A stretch of DNA of 64,000 nucleotides from Dirofilaria immitis (taxonomy: Eukaryota > Nematoda > Chromadorea > Rhabditida > Onchocercidae), in NCBI GenBank assembly GCA_024305405.1, contig JAKNDB010000087.1, forward strand, positions 3,164,501-3,228,500, in the 5' to 3' direction. Of this stretch, positions 51,247 to 63,866 are shown in pieces. The notes beneath the pieces were generated by a model. The model saw nothing but the letters and a program-made list of their open reading frames with translations. It was not told where the DNA came from and did not search any database. The translations under genes were made by a program, and so were the position numbers. The stretch's first letter is position 1, and the number at the start of each line of letters is the position of its first letter.

Positions 51247-51290
51247 ATTACCAATAATTTGAGAAAATTTTTTCTCAAATTATTGGTAAT
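51247..51290. repeat. perfect 21-bp inverted repeat with 2-base loop
   Basis: Left arm 51247-51267 begins ATTACCAATAATTTGAG and is exactly mirrored by 51270-51290. Isolated in intergenic DNA. Long arms with almost no loop suggest a snap-back or foldback insertion rather than a microRNA precursor. Confidence 0.85.
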
Positions 51291-52749
51291 AAAAATTTTA
51301 GTTATTTTTTTCTTTATTTAAATTGGGCACAAAAGAAAGAAATGAAAAAGTTGAGAAAAGAAGCAAATGATTCTAATTTTTGTTGCGATCGGCATATGAT
51401 TCATAATAAAACTTCCCAGATTTAAGCTAAATTTGTCAGCTTTTCTGCATTATTATAATAATTTATAATAATAAAAAATCAAATATTTAAAATAATTTGA
51501 ATTTGTGCTGATCTGTTTGATAGGATAAATAAGTATATCAGTAAATAAATGATTAAACAAATCTAAGACGACTAAAACAAGCACTAATAGTTGACTAAAT
51601 TGTAAATAATCTAATAAAAAATAAGCAAGCGGTGAATGAATAATTAAGTACATAATATTTGTTAATTAAACAAGTTTGCTGCTCGAAATTCATGTTGCTT
51701 AAAGTACTGAATATTATATATATCGGTGATGCATTCTTCTAGTATATTTATTGATTGTTTTTGGAAAATATTGAAAAGGGACGAGGCATCACTTATACAA
51801 TTGATTAACAGTGTTTTATATTATAATAAATTCTGACTTGAAGAGACTATTTTTCACATTTCGGTATTTGATGATACATATTTTAGAATATTAGAAGGTT
51901 AATCTTTTTCATATGATAATTTAGTATCGGTGGTATTTATAGACAAATTGAAAAGTAGAAAAGATTTAAAGCTTGTGATTTGTTTAAATTTAAAATTTTT
52001 AAAACTAAAATTGTTGTATTTTTATTTATTAATGGATGATTTTTAGAGGACAGAATTTGATAAGTCTCATTTCAAAATTTTTTTATGATTTGCCCTTGTT
52101 TAAATAAATAATTTATTTAGTGATAATAATTATTATTATCAATTTTTTGAACAGTTGTGTAATAGAACTTTTCTGAGTAGATCCTATCAAATGAACAATT
52201 TCGATTAAATTCTGAACAGATAGCTGATGTAAATATTTCTGCCGTATCATGGAAGACTGAGAAAGATGTTCTATCCATCCGTTGTTTATTATTAGCTATC
52301 GAATTTAATAACGCATAACAAAAAAATTTTTTAATGAATTAGTTTTTAGAGGATTCAGTAAAAGCTCAACTCAATATTTCCAACTTTCTTTCTATTCTTA
52401 TAAATATATTAGCACGTTGAAAATCAAGCGACAGTTGTTCCTTCAATTTTAGCACATTTAGAACAAAGTTATTTTGTGGCAAGCAAACAAGCTTAAGTTC
52501 AAGAGAATAGTTAAAGCAAAATTTAAGAATTAGAAAGTGAGTGTAAAGTGGAATGATTAAAATAGACACTATAAGAACAAATGGAAGAAGAAGAGGAATC
52601 GTGAATGATTTAGATTCCCAATTTCTTCTCACAAACTTCTTATAGATCGTCACTGCTACTTCTGTCTTTGCTTTTTCTGTCGTCGGAAAATTGAAATTCT
52701 ATTGAATATTTAGATTTTGAAAATCTCTTATCAGTCATATCTAAGTACG

Positions 52750-54496
52750 ATGCCTCCATTGCTACAGCTAACATCTTCGGTAAGGAAGTAAGGAATCTTA
52801 ATTACAGTCCCGAAATAGTCAATGAGCAATGACATTACGGTCGTTAATTTAAAATATTCTTTCCTAATTTAATTTTTTAATTATGTTCACTTAAGTTAAA
52901 GGTCAGATAAATTAGTTTTGCTATAACTGTGATTTATCGAAATATTAATAAGCAGCTAAAGTAAATTATTTCATTATTTCAACTGTTTTCCCTTAATTTC
53001 TTAAGTAAAAAACTTCAGATTTTCTCTTCTACTTGGCTATATTGATATCTGATTAATCAAAGGTAATTAATTAGAAATTTATGATCGATCCTTTTCAGTT
53101 ATATCGTTCAAAATCACTAGAAAGATTAGCAAACGATGAGAAATATGCAGCATATTGGCCGAATGAGCAGTACAGAAATTGGAACTTGGTTGGTGTTTTA
53201 TTTTTCTCGTTATTTAGAAAATGTAAATTTGCGTAAATTAATCCCTAATGTCGCAGCAATTTGCGAAACATTCAAAATCGAATAAAATATATAATTAGAT
53301 ATCATTTCTTCGACTAATATATCTAAATTTAAACAAAAAAATTTTGATGTTCATTATGAGATCTATTAACATTGAAAATGATATTTAATGAAATACTTTT
53401 CGTATAATACAAAATCTAGTTTTCCTTTTTTCATTACAAATATGAATCATTTGAAATTAAATACAATGAAAACAACGTTTATTGATTCAGCTTTTACTTG
53501 AACCATCACAGCGTTTGCTATTGTTATCATTACTATTACTATATTGTTGATTTTTCTTATCATTACTACTACTATAATTACTATTGCTATTATTATCATT
53601 TTTATCATTACTTACACTTACTAATTTTCTATGCATATAAAAATTCTGCAGCAGCAATAAGCCTTGGCCAGGAAATATGTTCCAGCATGACTTTTAGAAT
53701 TCTCATAATCTTAATCCCAGAAATAAATGTATACATCGTATGACAGTACAATACATACGACGAATGTATTAAATTATATGAAATAATAAGTAGATGATAA
53801 ATATTAAAAAAAAAAAATCGTGTGTATGAATAGAAATTTTTATGAATGAAAAATGGAACATTTTCTGAAAATCAGTTCCGATATCTGATCTTTTCGGAGA
53901 TATATGGTGTCATTATTATTACTATACATTCAGTGTTAATAATACTGCAGGGAATTATAAAAGTCGTGTTTATTTACAGTATGATGATTATTGGTACGAT
54001 TGCTATATGGGAACTTCACCACGTTCTCGAATTGATAAAGCGCCATATAGCATGTGGAACTATCCGTACAACTCTTGGCTAAGATACAAGAATCATCTGT
54101 AAGTAAATCCAAACAAAATGGATGCAAAATATAAATAATGATGATTAAGAGATGACAAGAAATGATACTGATAATGACATTACCATATGATATTGTTGAT
54201 TCTGCAAAGAAGTCAACCAATGATAAAAGATGAACAATACTAATCGGCGTATTAATTTGTGATTATTAATATCGTTCAGTTGAAAAAATCAATACATATT
54301 ATTTCAGAGATTAAAAAAGAAAAATAGGATTTTCAGATATGATTTGCCGTCTATTTATCCATCGTACTACAGTATGCATTATTACGGATATAACGACAAT
54401 GCACGTTATTTGTATTATCGAAACTATTTCACTTATTATTCACCATTGAACCGGCAGTGGCTTACATCTACTAATAAATATAGAAATTACAGCTGA
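52750..54496 (+). CDS. tyrosine-rich 132-residue protein, four exons, unknown function
   Basis: Exons 52750-52779, 53099-53188, 53980-54098 and 54337-54496 join in phases 0, 0 and 2 and total 399 bases with the TGA at 54494-54496. The protein starts MPPLLQLTSSLYRSKSLERL and continues YAAYWPNEQYRNWNLYDDYW, MGTSPRSRIDKAPYSMWNYP and SIYPSYYSMHYYGYNDNARY. About 20 percent of residues are tyrosine, with six tryptophans and one cysteine. There is no signal peptide, membrane segment or known domain. RSKSLERL and TSPRSR are basic serine sites that could be phosphorylated. The high aromatic content suggests a structural or filament-binding protein, but that is inference. A TTATCAG acceptor about 17 bases before the ATG could take a spliced leader. 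The reading frame depends on four clean GT-AG junctions, which is the main support. Confidence 0.75.
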
Positions 54497-56198
54497 AATA
54501 ATAATCGAGTGAGTAGTTATGTCAAGATTAGATTAATTCCATTGATAATTAAGGATTCGATCATTGATTATGTAGATTTTATAATGCTAAAAAAAAAAGC
54601 TAAAAGATTTCCGAAATCATTTGAAAATATCAATTTAAATATATATTGGTGAGCAATACTTTGGAATTCTGATATCATTTCCGACTTATCGATAAACAAA
54701 TAACAGGTATTATATTATTATCATTTAATTATTAAATTATATTATTATTTAATTAAAACAACAAACGATTTGTCGAACGACTATTTTCTTTTACTTTTTA
54801 TTGCATATTGTGTAATGCTTATAAAGCTATAAATTTTAAAGAGTTTAACTGAGTATTCAATACCTTAATTAATTAATTCATAATAACAGGAGAAGCAACA
54901 ACAACATCCTGCATGTTTTGATATAATATGGATTTATTAAAATGCAGCACACTTCATTTTCTTTAATTCTCAGGCTGATACTACGTTTAAAAGTTTAAAT
55001 AAATCGTGGATAGAAAAAGAGGGAAAATGATTCAGTAATTTTAATTACATTTCATTTTGCTGCTTACTGTTTCGGTGTGCTTCAATGTTATTGCTTCGGT
55101 GTACCGACGATTATTAAGACCAGAAAATGCATCATAATTTATACGTGTCCAATGAAGATCATTCATCTTCATTTGAATTAGTAAATCAATTATTTCGAAA
55201 AGTAATTGACTAATATTCCCTCAACTACTCCTGATATGGAACTGATGTTGATTGCAGAATGCATAGATAAATGATATTTACTTATAAATCTATGCTCATT
55301 AATTTAAAGTAAAACAATTAAACAAAAATGAACACTTATGTAAAAAATATATAATAAGATTTCAAAATATACATAATAGTAAAATAAGTCCTATAAAAAG
55401 AAAAAAAAGAACAACTGAACTAATGAATAGATGATAAAATGAGTGTATATAATCACATCATCTTTCAAAAAAAAAAAATTCTGCGATGCTAACTGTTAAA
55501 ACATTTCGTTTAATGTATTTCAAACAGTTATATTACTAGTGAAATGTAACAAATTTAATAATTATGAATCAAAAAATGATAGAATAAGCATTAATTCTAT
55601 CATTATTCAATTTTTGAAGGATGACCATATTAAACAACACAAAAATTTTTCAGGATTAAATTATCGTATCGTTATTACTGAAATAATTATAAACGAAATG
55701 TAAAAAAAATTTACAGGAATTCATAACCATTATCTTGATTTCCTCAGCATATGCGAAATTAATTTTAAATAAAAAGTTCAGTATTGTAAGGATCGCTTGT
55801 TGCTTTTGATTAAAAAAGACAACGTTCTAAAAATGCATATCACAGTGCAGAATAATAACTAATTACAATACTAAACTTTAAAAATTTCAGCTTTGATTTC
55901 ACCATTCTTTGATGGCATAAAATACGATTTCAATCCCGACTAGATCGATCTTTGTTGGCAATACATTATATATAAATTGTTCCTTTCCAATAAAAATGTA
56001 TTTTTTGGGAAAATTCCAAAAGACAATAATTCAACCAAACACATTTCAAAAAAGAAAAAAACAAAAAAAACGAATATGACTTACACGTATAATTTAAAAC
56101 TAAAAAGCTGAATCGCTCGAATCAAATACTAAATCAACAACTACTGAATTAGATAAAAGCTATTACGTTCTTTACAATTACAAATGCATTGTCGACAA
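54497..56198. other. convergent intergenic region
   Basis: Separates the plus-strand tyrosine-rich gene from the minus-strand vps-15, so both 3' ends point here. AT-rich. It contains a short hairpin at 55575-55604 and an open but ATG-poor frame around 55020-55200 that I do not regard as a gene. Confidence 0.6.
55575..55604. repeat. 11-bp hairpin
   Basis: AATGATAGAAT, 8-base loop, ATTCTATCATT. In the spacer between two convergent genes. Confidence 0.65.
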
Positions 56199-59100
56199 CT
56201 ACTTCCATACTTTGATAACACCGTCTCGACTTGATGAAATCAAATATTCCCCGCAACACAGAAGATCAGTGATCGGACTTTTATGGCATACTGTTAACTA
56301 GAAAAACAAAAATATTTGATAACAGCAATAATAGCTGCGGATTTAACAGGAAATAAGAAGTTTGATGCAATATTTCGAAAAAATTGCTTTAGAGTAAGAA
56401 AATTATCGGCAAAGGAGCGGAAAAAACGTTTCACTACTATGTTATGTATTTAGCATTAAAATCTTAGATAAAAATCATGCCTGCACTTCAAGTGGATTTA
56501 CAGCATAAAGCGGTTCTGCGGTTCTACCCGTAATTGTTTCATTCAAAACTTCTACCGTGTCGATTACGGATTTGCTGTAACGGATGGAAGCAAAATGCTC
56601 AGATAACGATGAAGAAACAGCTTCTGCAGTTCGTCGAAGAGATCCAGAAAGATAAAAACATTCATTTGGATCCGATAAATTATATGATCGTATTGCACCC
56701 AAATTATCACCTGTGAAAATACGACCTGTCAGTGGACAAGTAGCCAGTGCTCCTGTGACATGCTTATCTTTCTGAAAAATAAAAGTCCTGAAATGTTTTT
56801 GAACTAGAATTTAGAAAACTACGACATATGCAATCAAACCTTAACGAACCGGTAATTTACCAATGATAGTACTGGTGTAAAAGAAACACAGTATGAAATT
56901 AATTTGCTTCATTTCGACATATACCTTTAGCAACATACTGCCGTTAGTATCCCTATGTCGTTAAAATTAAAATCACCCAAACTAAAATTTTAGCGATATG
57001 TTTTAATTTCAAAACAATTACCTGAAGAAGATTTTAAAGCAAATAATTGGCATACCATGGAATACTGGAGAGGCTTGTTAGAGGAAGGCCATATAACGTG
57101 TGTTCTTTGGGCCGTTTCTAACTTCCAACGAGTCAGTTCGAATGCACATGATGATGCTGTCCAAATTTCTGCGCATGAACTACTAGCATGCTCATTCATT
57201 ATCGGATATGCAGGCCAACAGCGTAGCATTCGGCATGCATTATTAGGATGTGGCCAACTATTCACTTCAACTCCGAACCTTCAAATTTTTGAATAGTTTT
57301 GATTGGTTTCTTAATAAATAAATAAAATTGCAGAGAATAAATTAATTAATGAATTCAGACTAAAACTTAATTAAATTATATTAAGCAAAATACTATACAA
57401 ATCAAACGAACAAATAAGAACAAAAATAAGATTCAAATAAGAAACTAAAGATAAGTAGAAATATTTTAGAAAATTATCTCGATTAAAAAAGCAAATTAAC
57501 ATGAAGAGTTAGAATTATTTGCAATTTAATTGATTGAAGGATTTCTTATTATTTCTAAAAAAATTATCGCCATAAAATTTCATACTGCTATTATGAATGC
57601 AGAAAAACAAATGTCTTACTCATTCCTGTACACAAAAAAAGAAGAAACTTTTCACTGACTTAAAATAAACAGCATTTAATGACATATTCTTTTCCTTACA
57701 ATGAAGATTAGATCGAAAATACTGAATTATAATAAAATTCATGGAAATTTTTGAATCTCGTAAAGGAATTTCTAAAATTTATGATATTGAGTTGAAAAAA
57801 AGCATAAAATTAACAAAAATAGAAAGTCACGAATTTTGTCAAATTATAAAAAACGGATATTAAATTATATTAAATTGCAAAAAGCTCTAAATTTGGATAG
57901 TTAAAAGTTATTTCTATTAAATCCTAAAAATGATCATAGTTAATAAACGGTCAATTTAAGCAGTATGCTCAGTTATACCCATGTTAGGAAAAGGCAAATG
58001 TTAATGATAGATTGTCATATGAAATGAAACGCCTACCTCAGATCCCATAGAATGATATAACGACTGGTTGATGTCAGACACATCCAGTTTTGACCAACTG
58101 GATCGACACAAAATGATGTTATTAAGCCATATTCATTTTTGATTCGATGTCGCCAAACTACTTTGGGTTTACATCCCAAAATTGCTCTTTCATAAGTTGG
58201 TATCCTTAACATTAAACGATGAGCCAAAATGATTAGACTGCACAGAGAAGACAGATACAAGAGAAGAGAACCATTATTATTTAAGGATAAACGCCAAAAA
58301 CTACGTCGAAGTAAATTTCGATACTAAATCCCGAACTTAGATTAGATTTTCTGTACTAAATCTCAACTAAATTAAATCTCTAAAAATGTTGAAGCATATA
58401 TCCAAAGATGTTTTTTATTCTCTTCTTTCAAATGCTTCAAAAGTATACTTTAGAAGACGGATTGTAAATCTTGCTTACTGATAGAATTTAAACAATTATA
58501 TTCATTGGTATCTAAAGTAATGAATTGAGAAATAATTCTAAAATGTTTGAAAATTTTCGAATGAAATAACCTGCAGTCAAGGCAAAAAATATTGTTGTGA
58601 TGAGTTAGAACATAAAGAAGATTGTCAACGGCAATAATATCCACTGGTGGACCTTCTCCTTCCTTATCGAAACTAATCTTCGTTAAAAGTTGCATTCGTT
58701 CAGTGTCGATAACACTAATGCGACAGTCTTCACTTGCAATAGCCAGATGCGATCCCGTTCGTCCCAAAAATTGCACCGAACTGATTTCCTGACCTACTTG
58801 ATGATAGTCACAACTTTTTTCTGTTGCAAATGTTACTCTTTACATCACTAAAAACTTAACTGCGACAGACTAAAGAAAAGGCCTTTCTTTCAACTGCCAC
58901 CGTAAAATTTTTAAAAATCCAATGGTCTTGACTTCTTCTATCAAGTATTCAGCTAAAGATGCAATTAAAATGTTTATATAATTTCTGAGGATATTAGCTG
59001 AAAATGAATATATTTCCGAAACCAATCATAATTTATAAAGTATAAATTAAATTAGGAAAAACATACTGCCATACGTGAACGTAGCGTCAGCACGGACAGT

Positions 59101-60085
59101 CATACTCAAATCTCCTTGTATACGATTCAAGGACCACACTTTTACAAGTCCATCAGCTCCAGCGCTTGCAAAATAACAACCGTTCGGACTTTGTGCTAAT
59201 CTAAGATAATAATTTTTTCCATTTTTATATTCAACTAAAAGTAGCATTCCAGGCTTCCTTTCCTAGTCCGTTGTTTCTAAGGAACATTCTAAATAAATAG
59301 CAGGTGGAGATGAAAAAAACTTTCAACCAAATAAATATGAAGGAATATTAAGAAAGATCTAAAATTCATGTAATATTTCTATTTGAAATAAGATTAAACT
59401 TACTTATTAACTGCTGCTTTATGTTCATGCAAATGGGAAATGAAATTGCTACCGACGCGTATCGATGGTAACGGTAATGACGAATTTGAATTAGCAGAAG
59501 AACTTCTAGAATAGATGATCGGATTAAATCGTTGACGCTTTGCATAACGTTCCCTCTTGTGAGTCAGTAGTTCTGATAGCATAATTTTACAAGCCGATGA
59601 ACGTACTGTAACATCGTTTATTTACTCTTGCTGTAATCAACTTTTCAATCAATTCATTTGACTCGTATTTCATATATGGAGTATACACTGAGGACTATGA
59701 AAGATCAGAAAATGCCTAGGCGACTTGAAAAACATCCTGAATGAAAATTTTTTAAATTAGCTTCAATTTTCACTGAAATTCAAAATTTCTTAGAAACTTT
59801 TGAAAACTAATTAAGAAGAATGCAAATACAAAAGAAAATCGCAAGAAATATTATTATCATATGCAAATTTCAAAAAGAAAAAAATTGGACAAGTTTTCCT
59901 GAAAAATTACCAGCAAAATTATGATCAGTTCCAAGATTTGAGAAACTGGATGCTGATAAAGCATATTCGGATAATTCTCGTACTTCTGAAGCAAGAAGTG
60001 ACCCACCAAAATTTAAAGCAGGTGTGTTGACTACATCATAAATATTTCTCCACTCTATCGGATATTGACCATTTGCATGAACTGT
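56199..60085 (-). other. vps-15: vps-15 exon block 2: linker and WD40 propeller
   Basis: Exons 59911-60085, 59404-59605, 59067-59200, 58571-58796, 58037-58237 (or 58037-58204), 57056-57278, 56487-56771 and 56199-56297. The linker has [19 protein letters not shown], which parallels human [20 protein letters not shown]. Propeller blades include [49 protein letters not shown] then [39 protein letters not shown] and [17 protein letters not shown]. The 58571-58796 exon has a NAGNAG-type acceptor. The donor of 57056-57278 is taken as ATG|GTATGC because only that keeps phase 0 into the next exon; a longer ORF runs on past it. Confidence 0.88.
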
Positions 60086-63000
60086 CTGAAAAAAAAGTAA
60101 AAAAATGGATACTAAGTTGAATTCTAGATTTCAACTTCACATCTCTTCGAATATAATCCAGAAAATAAGTCATTTAATAAACTGCTCAGTTCTTTAAAAC
60201 AAATCCTTTTAGATAACTGCAACTACCAGCACTGAGCTGTACTACAAACTCAACTTTTATTTCTGATCTGCTTACCAGTTCCTGACATTCTATGAAAAGA
60301 GTTGTTGCGGTATAAATTGCAGAACATGGGATGATATAAGGATTCCAAATTAAATCCACAATTTTAATGTACGTTTACAAACTTTGAAAAGAGTTTTGTA
60401 AATAAATAATATTACAAAGAAGCAATTAGGTAAATAAATCAAGCTGACAGAATAAAGACAAACCTTAACGCATGCCATTTTTGGATCACTAGTTAGATCG
60501 AATATATGTAGTTTGACATTTGTTCCTAACAAATCAATGATACCCAAGTTTAGATTGTTTAAATTTAAGTTAGCTGCATCCAGACTGTAATCACAGTATT
60601 ATTTTGTAACGAACTGTGAGTAAACGTGAATAATTTTTTTCTTTTATATAATACAAATCACTATCGAAGTCAGAATTTAATTAGTATGATATGTCAATAG
60701 AATTTTTAATATGATATTTGCACATTCAATCTTACTATTCTATATACTGTAATTTTATAGTTTATATCATCATTATTCCAAAAATAGAAAGCCCATTCAT
60801 AATTCTGATACAAAAATGCAACGTATTAACAGCGAAGCAAATCTTATCGATATTTTACTTTATGATCTCATAAATTGGCCAAAACTAACTCATAAAATTA
60901 TTCCCAAAATCTTATTTGGGATTTTAAGTACATATTGCACTGTTGATAAACATGATTAAACTTCAACTTAATTTCTGAACTGTCTCAAAAACTTCGAATG
61001 TTTAGCGAAGAAAAATTAGACCTTGTTCGAAACTCAATCATTTTAGTCATTGTATTTTCGAAGCGAACCAATTTATCCTCGATATTGTGGTCCAAACCCA
61101 AATTTTCTAAATGTTTCAAGCAGGATTCCAACTGTCCCGAAATTGGCTGATATCTAGAAGAATGGAAAATTATTTCACTTGTTAACTCTTATCTTTGTAA
61201 TTCTAATCAAAGTTTTAGAATAAATAACTCTTCTATCATTTCATTTTTATGCTAAAGAATATTTGATATTTATCATACATTGCTTCTCTGTGATTGAAAG
61301 AAGAGATAACTGTTAAAGAAATTATATCAGAACTCTACATACAGCTGATTTTAAGAAAATTTTTCACCACAGTAAATTAAAATTATTCATAATGCCATAA
61401 AATAAGACTGAAAAAGCGATATACACGAAATCTCAATGAAAACAGTCATCATTTCTAAATACAATGTAGACTACAAACGGTTTTAAAGAATTTAACAACA
61501 ATCAAAATAAAAATATGAGACAAAAATGTAAACTTTCTGCTAGCTGCAAACACCGAGTCTGAATCACTATCCAAAGCTATATATGTCTGCTTGTCTGCTA
61601 TGAAATCGAGCAGTGATTTGACAGGTGAATTGTTCACCACGTAGTTCCAAATCGAGCGTGGAATATGTGGTTTCAGTGAAGCAGTAACTACAAACTATAA
61701 ATAGAGTAAAATATAAAGGTTCTTCAATATTTTTATATTTACTAAGTCACATGGGATTTTAAGAATTAATGATTAATTTCCAGCGAAAAAGAGAGATCCA
61801 TACAATTAAATTCAAACCCTATCCGGCTTCATTTCATAGTATTCTATGTTAAATTACAGCTGCCGGTTAGATAATTTAGTTACTATTTAACCCCAAACCA
61901 TTTAGGAGTTTTACGAACTGAATCTATTTCACTGAAATATAATAAAATCTGAACATTGTTAGTCATATTAGCTATTTGATTTTAAAAAATTATTTTCATG
62001 CAAATTACGATTTTATCACAGCACTTATAGAAGCACACCTTGTTTCGGACTTTTACCAATCGTTCCTTTAAATAAGGTTCCATTGCTGGCATTACTTTAC
62101 ATAAAATGTCCGCTATGCTAAATTTTGTATCCAGTATACTCAAAATGTTCAGCGTTGCCATTCGCAGATATTCATTCTGAAAATTACAATAAAGTTCCTC
62201 TACGTATAATAGGTTGCTTACAGAATAAAACTCGCTGGTGAGATAAGAGTAATTCCAATGAAGTTGTATTATCCGAAAACTTCAAAATCTAAGCTATGAA
62301 TACTTACTGGATGAGCTAAAAATGGCATTATGTCATTCAGTAATTCGTAAATAGCAGATTTCTCGAGTAAATCTTGTTCGCATAGTTCACATATACAACA
62401 TAACGTGCGCAGTTGCACAAATTCTTCGTAGTCATGCAAACCCTGCAATATAAATAGGTTTTCTTCAATAATCGTGTTTGCACTTTAAAAAATAATTTAA
62501 ATATAATAAACTTATATAATTTAGTTTCCTTCTCCAGTGAGTTAACTTTGCTTTTTTCTATTTTTTGAATTTTTGGATTCTGCTTTGTGTCCTTCTTTAA
62601 CTTGATTTGGCGGTATTTGGTCACCGTTAGGTATTTTATCACCTGATTATTTAGGATTAAATGGTATAGCTAGGTTATTTTTAATGATAAACGACGATTA
62701 TCAACATCAAACAACCGATAATCACCTAAAGATAAACCATCCAATGATTTTATAAAAGAATCAAAACACAACTTTTTACTATTACGATATAACTTAATAC
62801 CACTGATGACCATTTAAAAAAATACAAAAATCACTAATACGAATTAGTAAAAACAGTACTTGTACAAAGTTCCTTTTAATCAACCAATAGCTCACGATTT
62901 TTACATATGTACTGCATATGCAGATATTTACAGAGATCATTCAGATCAATTAAAGATAGAAATTAAATTAAAAAAATCTTTTAAAACAGGGAATTTGCAA

Positions 63001-63866
63001 CGATCTTCTCATTCCTATTTCATCTTTTTTCATATGCATTTACTCAACGATCACTTATTATGTTATTCTCACTTTAACAATTAGTCAAAGCTCATTCATC
63101 TTTTTATTTTATTTAATTTTACTTTTTTTCCTTCTGTTTGCTACCACTCTGTTTGCTACCACTACGCTTTTACATTAACAATATTATATAAGTGATTTTA
63201 GAATAATTTAGTTATGAAATGATATATAAGCATAAACCTGATCCAAAAGTGATTGCAAAATGTAGGTACTTTGACGACCAACAAAACGAGCAATAACGGG
63301 ACAGCATTCAAAAACGATGCCCGAAGGCGCCAATCCACTTTGTCATTTAAAAATGTAATCAAATGAGATAGGAGGACATCGGTTGCTATAATTCAATTTG
63401 TAAAGCATTTCTTAAGTTCATTTCTAAACAAAAAAAGATTTCTAACATAAAAATTCTAATATAAAAAAATTTCTAACACAAAAATAACTTGTTGAAAGTT
63501 AAATGTTTTCTATTTATACAAAGTTATGCGTTATAAACAATGATGTGGCTTAGCTTAACTTAAAACGTATATGTTTTTTAATAGCAGTTAGCTGCTTCAG
63601 TCATATCGGTTCCACTGCGAATGTTCTATTCATCATGAACAAAAGAATATTTCATTATTCAAGAAAGTTTATTAGAGCTAATGAAATGTATGATACGAAA
63701 TGCAAATGAATGCAAAACGATACTTTCATAATTATAAATATTATTATTATTATATGTCATTCTCCATCAATCGTATAGTAAATAAGTAATAGCAAAAAAT
63801 TTCTACCTTTTCGACGATTAAAAAGTGACACAATTTCACCAATGATTGTGAAGTTATAACACTATG
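56199..63866 (-). CDS. vps-15: VPS15 / PIK3R4, regulatory subunit of class III PI3-kinase (partial, N-terminus beyond right edge)
   Basis: VPS15 is the pseudokinase scaffold that holds VPS34 and Beclin-1 in the complexes making PI3P for autophagy and endosomal sorting. Fifteen exons are visible, covering the middle and C-terminal parts; the N-terminal kinase-like domain is off the window. Visible order: HEAT repeats, a linker with [20 protein letters not shown] (human HEHKSAVNRIRVS), then a seven-blade WD40 propeller ending [16 protein letters not shown] (human TASRDGIVKVWK). Human PIK3R4 matches run in order: [67 protein letters not shown]. All splice phases agree except at two exons near the right edge, each needing one extra base in an A/T5 run. 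The stop TAG is at 56201-56199. Confidence 0.93.
60464..63866 (-). other. vps-15: vps-15 exon block 1: HEAT repeats
   Basis: Exons 63807-63866, 63238-63385, 62308-62442, 62057-62176, 61534-61694, 61022-61153 and 60464-60584. They read [10 protein letters not shown] then (after a frame change) [101 protein letters not shown] and [15 protein letters not shown]. These are paired amphipathic helices typical of HEAT repeats and align with human PIK3R4 through [20 protein letters not shown]. The last two exons ([33 protein letters not shown]) begin the low-conservation linker. Confidence 0.88.

Larger units (their letters stand above)
31805..52749. other. about 21 kb AT-rich tract without a convincing gene
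   Basis: Apart from the separately listed hairpins, microsatellites, tRNA-like sequence and a few candidate exons, I find no exon chain with homology. ORFs of 60-100 codons occur on both strands but are Ile/Phe/Tyr/Asn/Lys-rich and of the kind AT-rich DNA gives by chance. It may hold the distal promoter and 5' exon(s) of spv-1; a 16-base candidate first exon (36719-36704) reads MSIES and ends in the phase that the exon at 31804 needs. It may also hold regulatory DNA for the plus-strand gene at 52750. Confidence 0.6.

Noticed and set aside
53498..53743. Tyr-rich plus-strand ORF inside the intron of the tyrosine-rich gene
   Set aside because: Comes from a degenerate TTA/ATT repeat and lies between exons whose phases join without it.
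57057..57296. 79-codon plus-strand ORF
   Set aside because: Antisense to a VPS15 WD40 exon.
62337..62642. 101-codon minus-strand ORF
   Set aside because: Overlaps a VPS15 HEAT exon in a different frame; the frame [20 protein letters not shown] fits both neighbours and the human protein.
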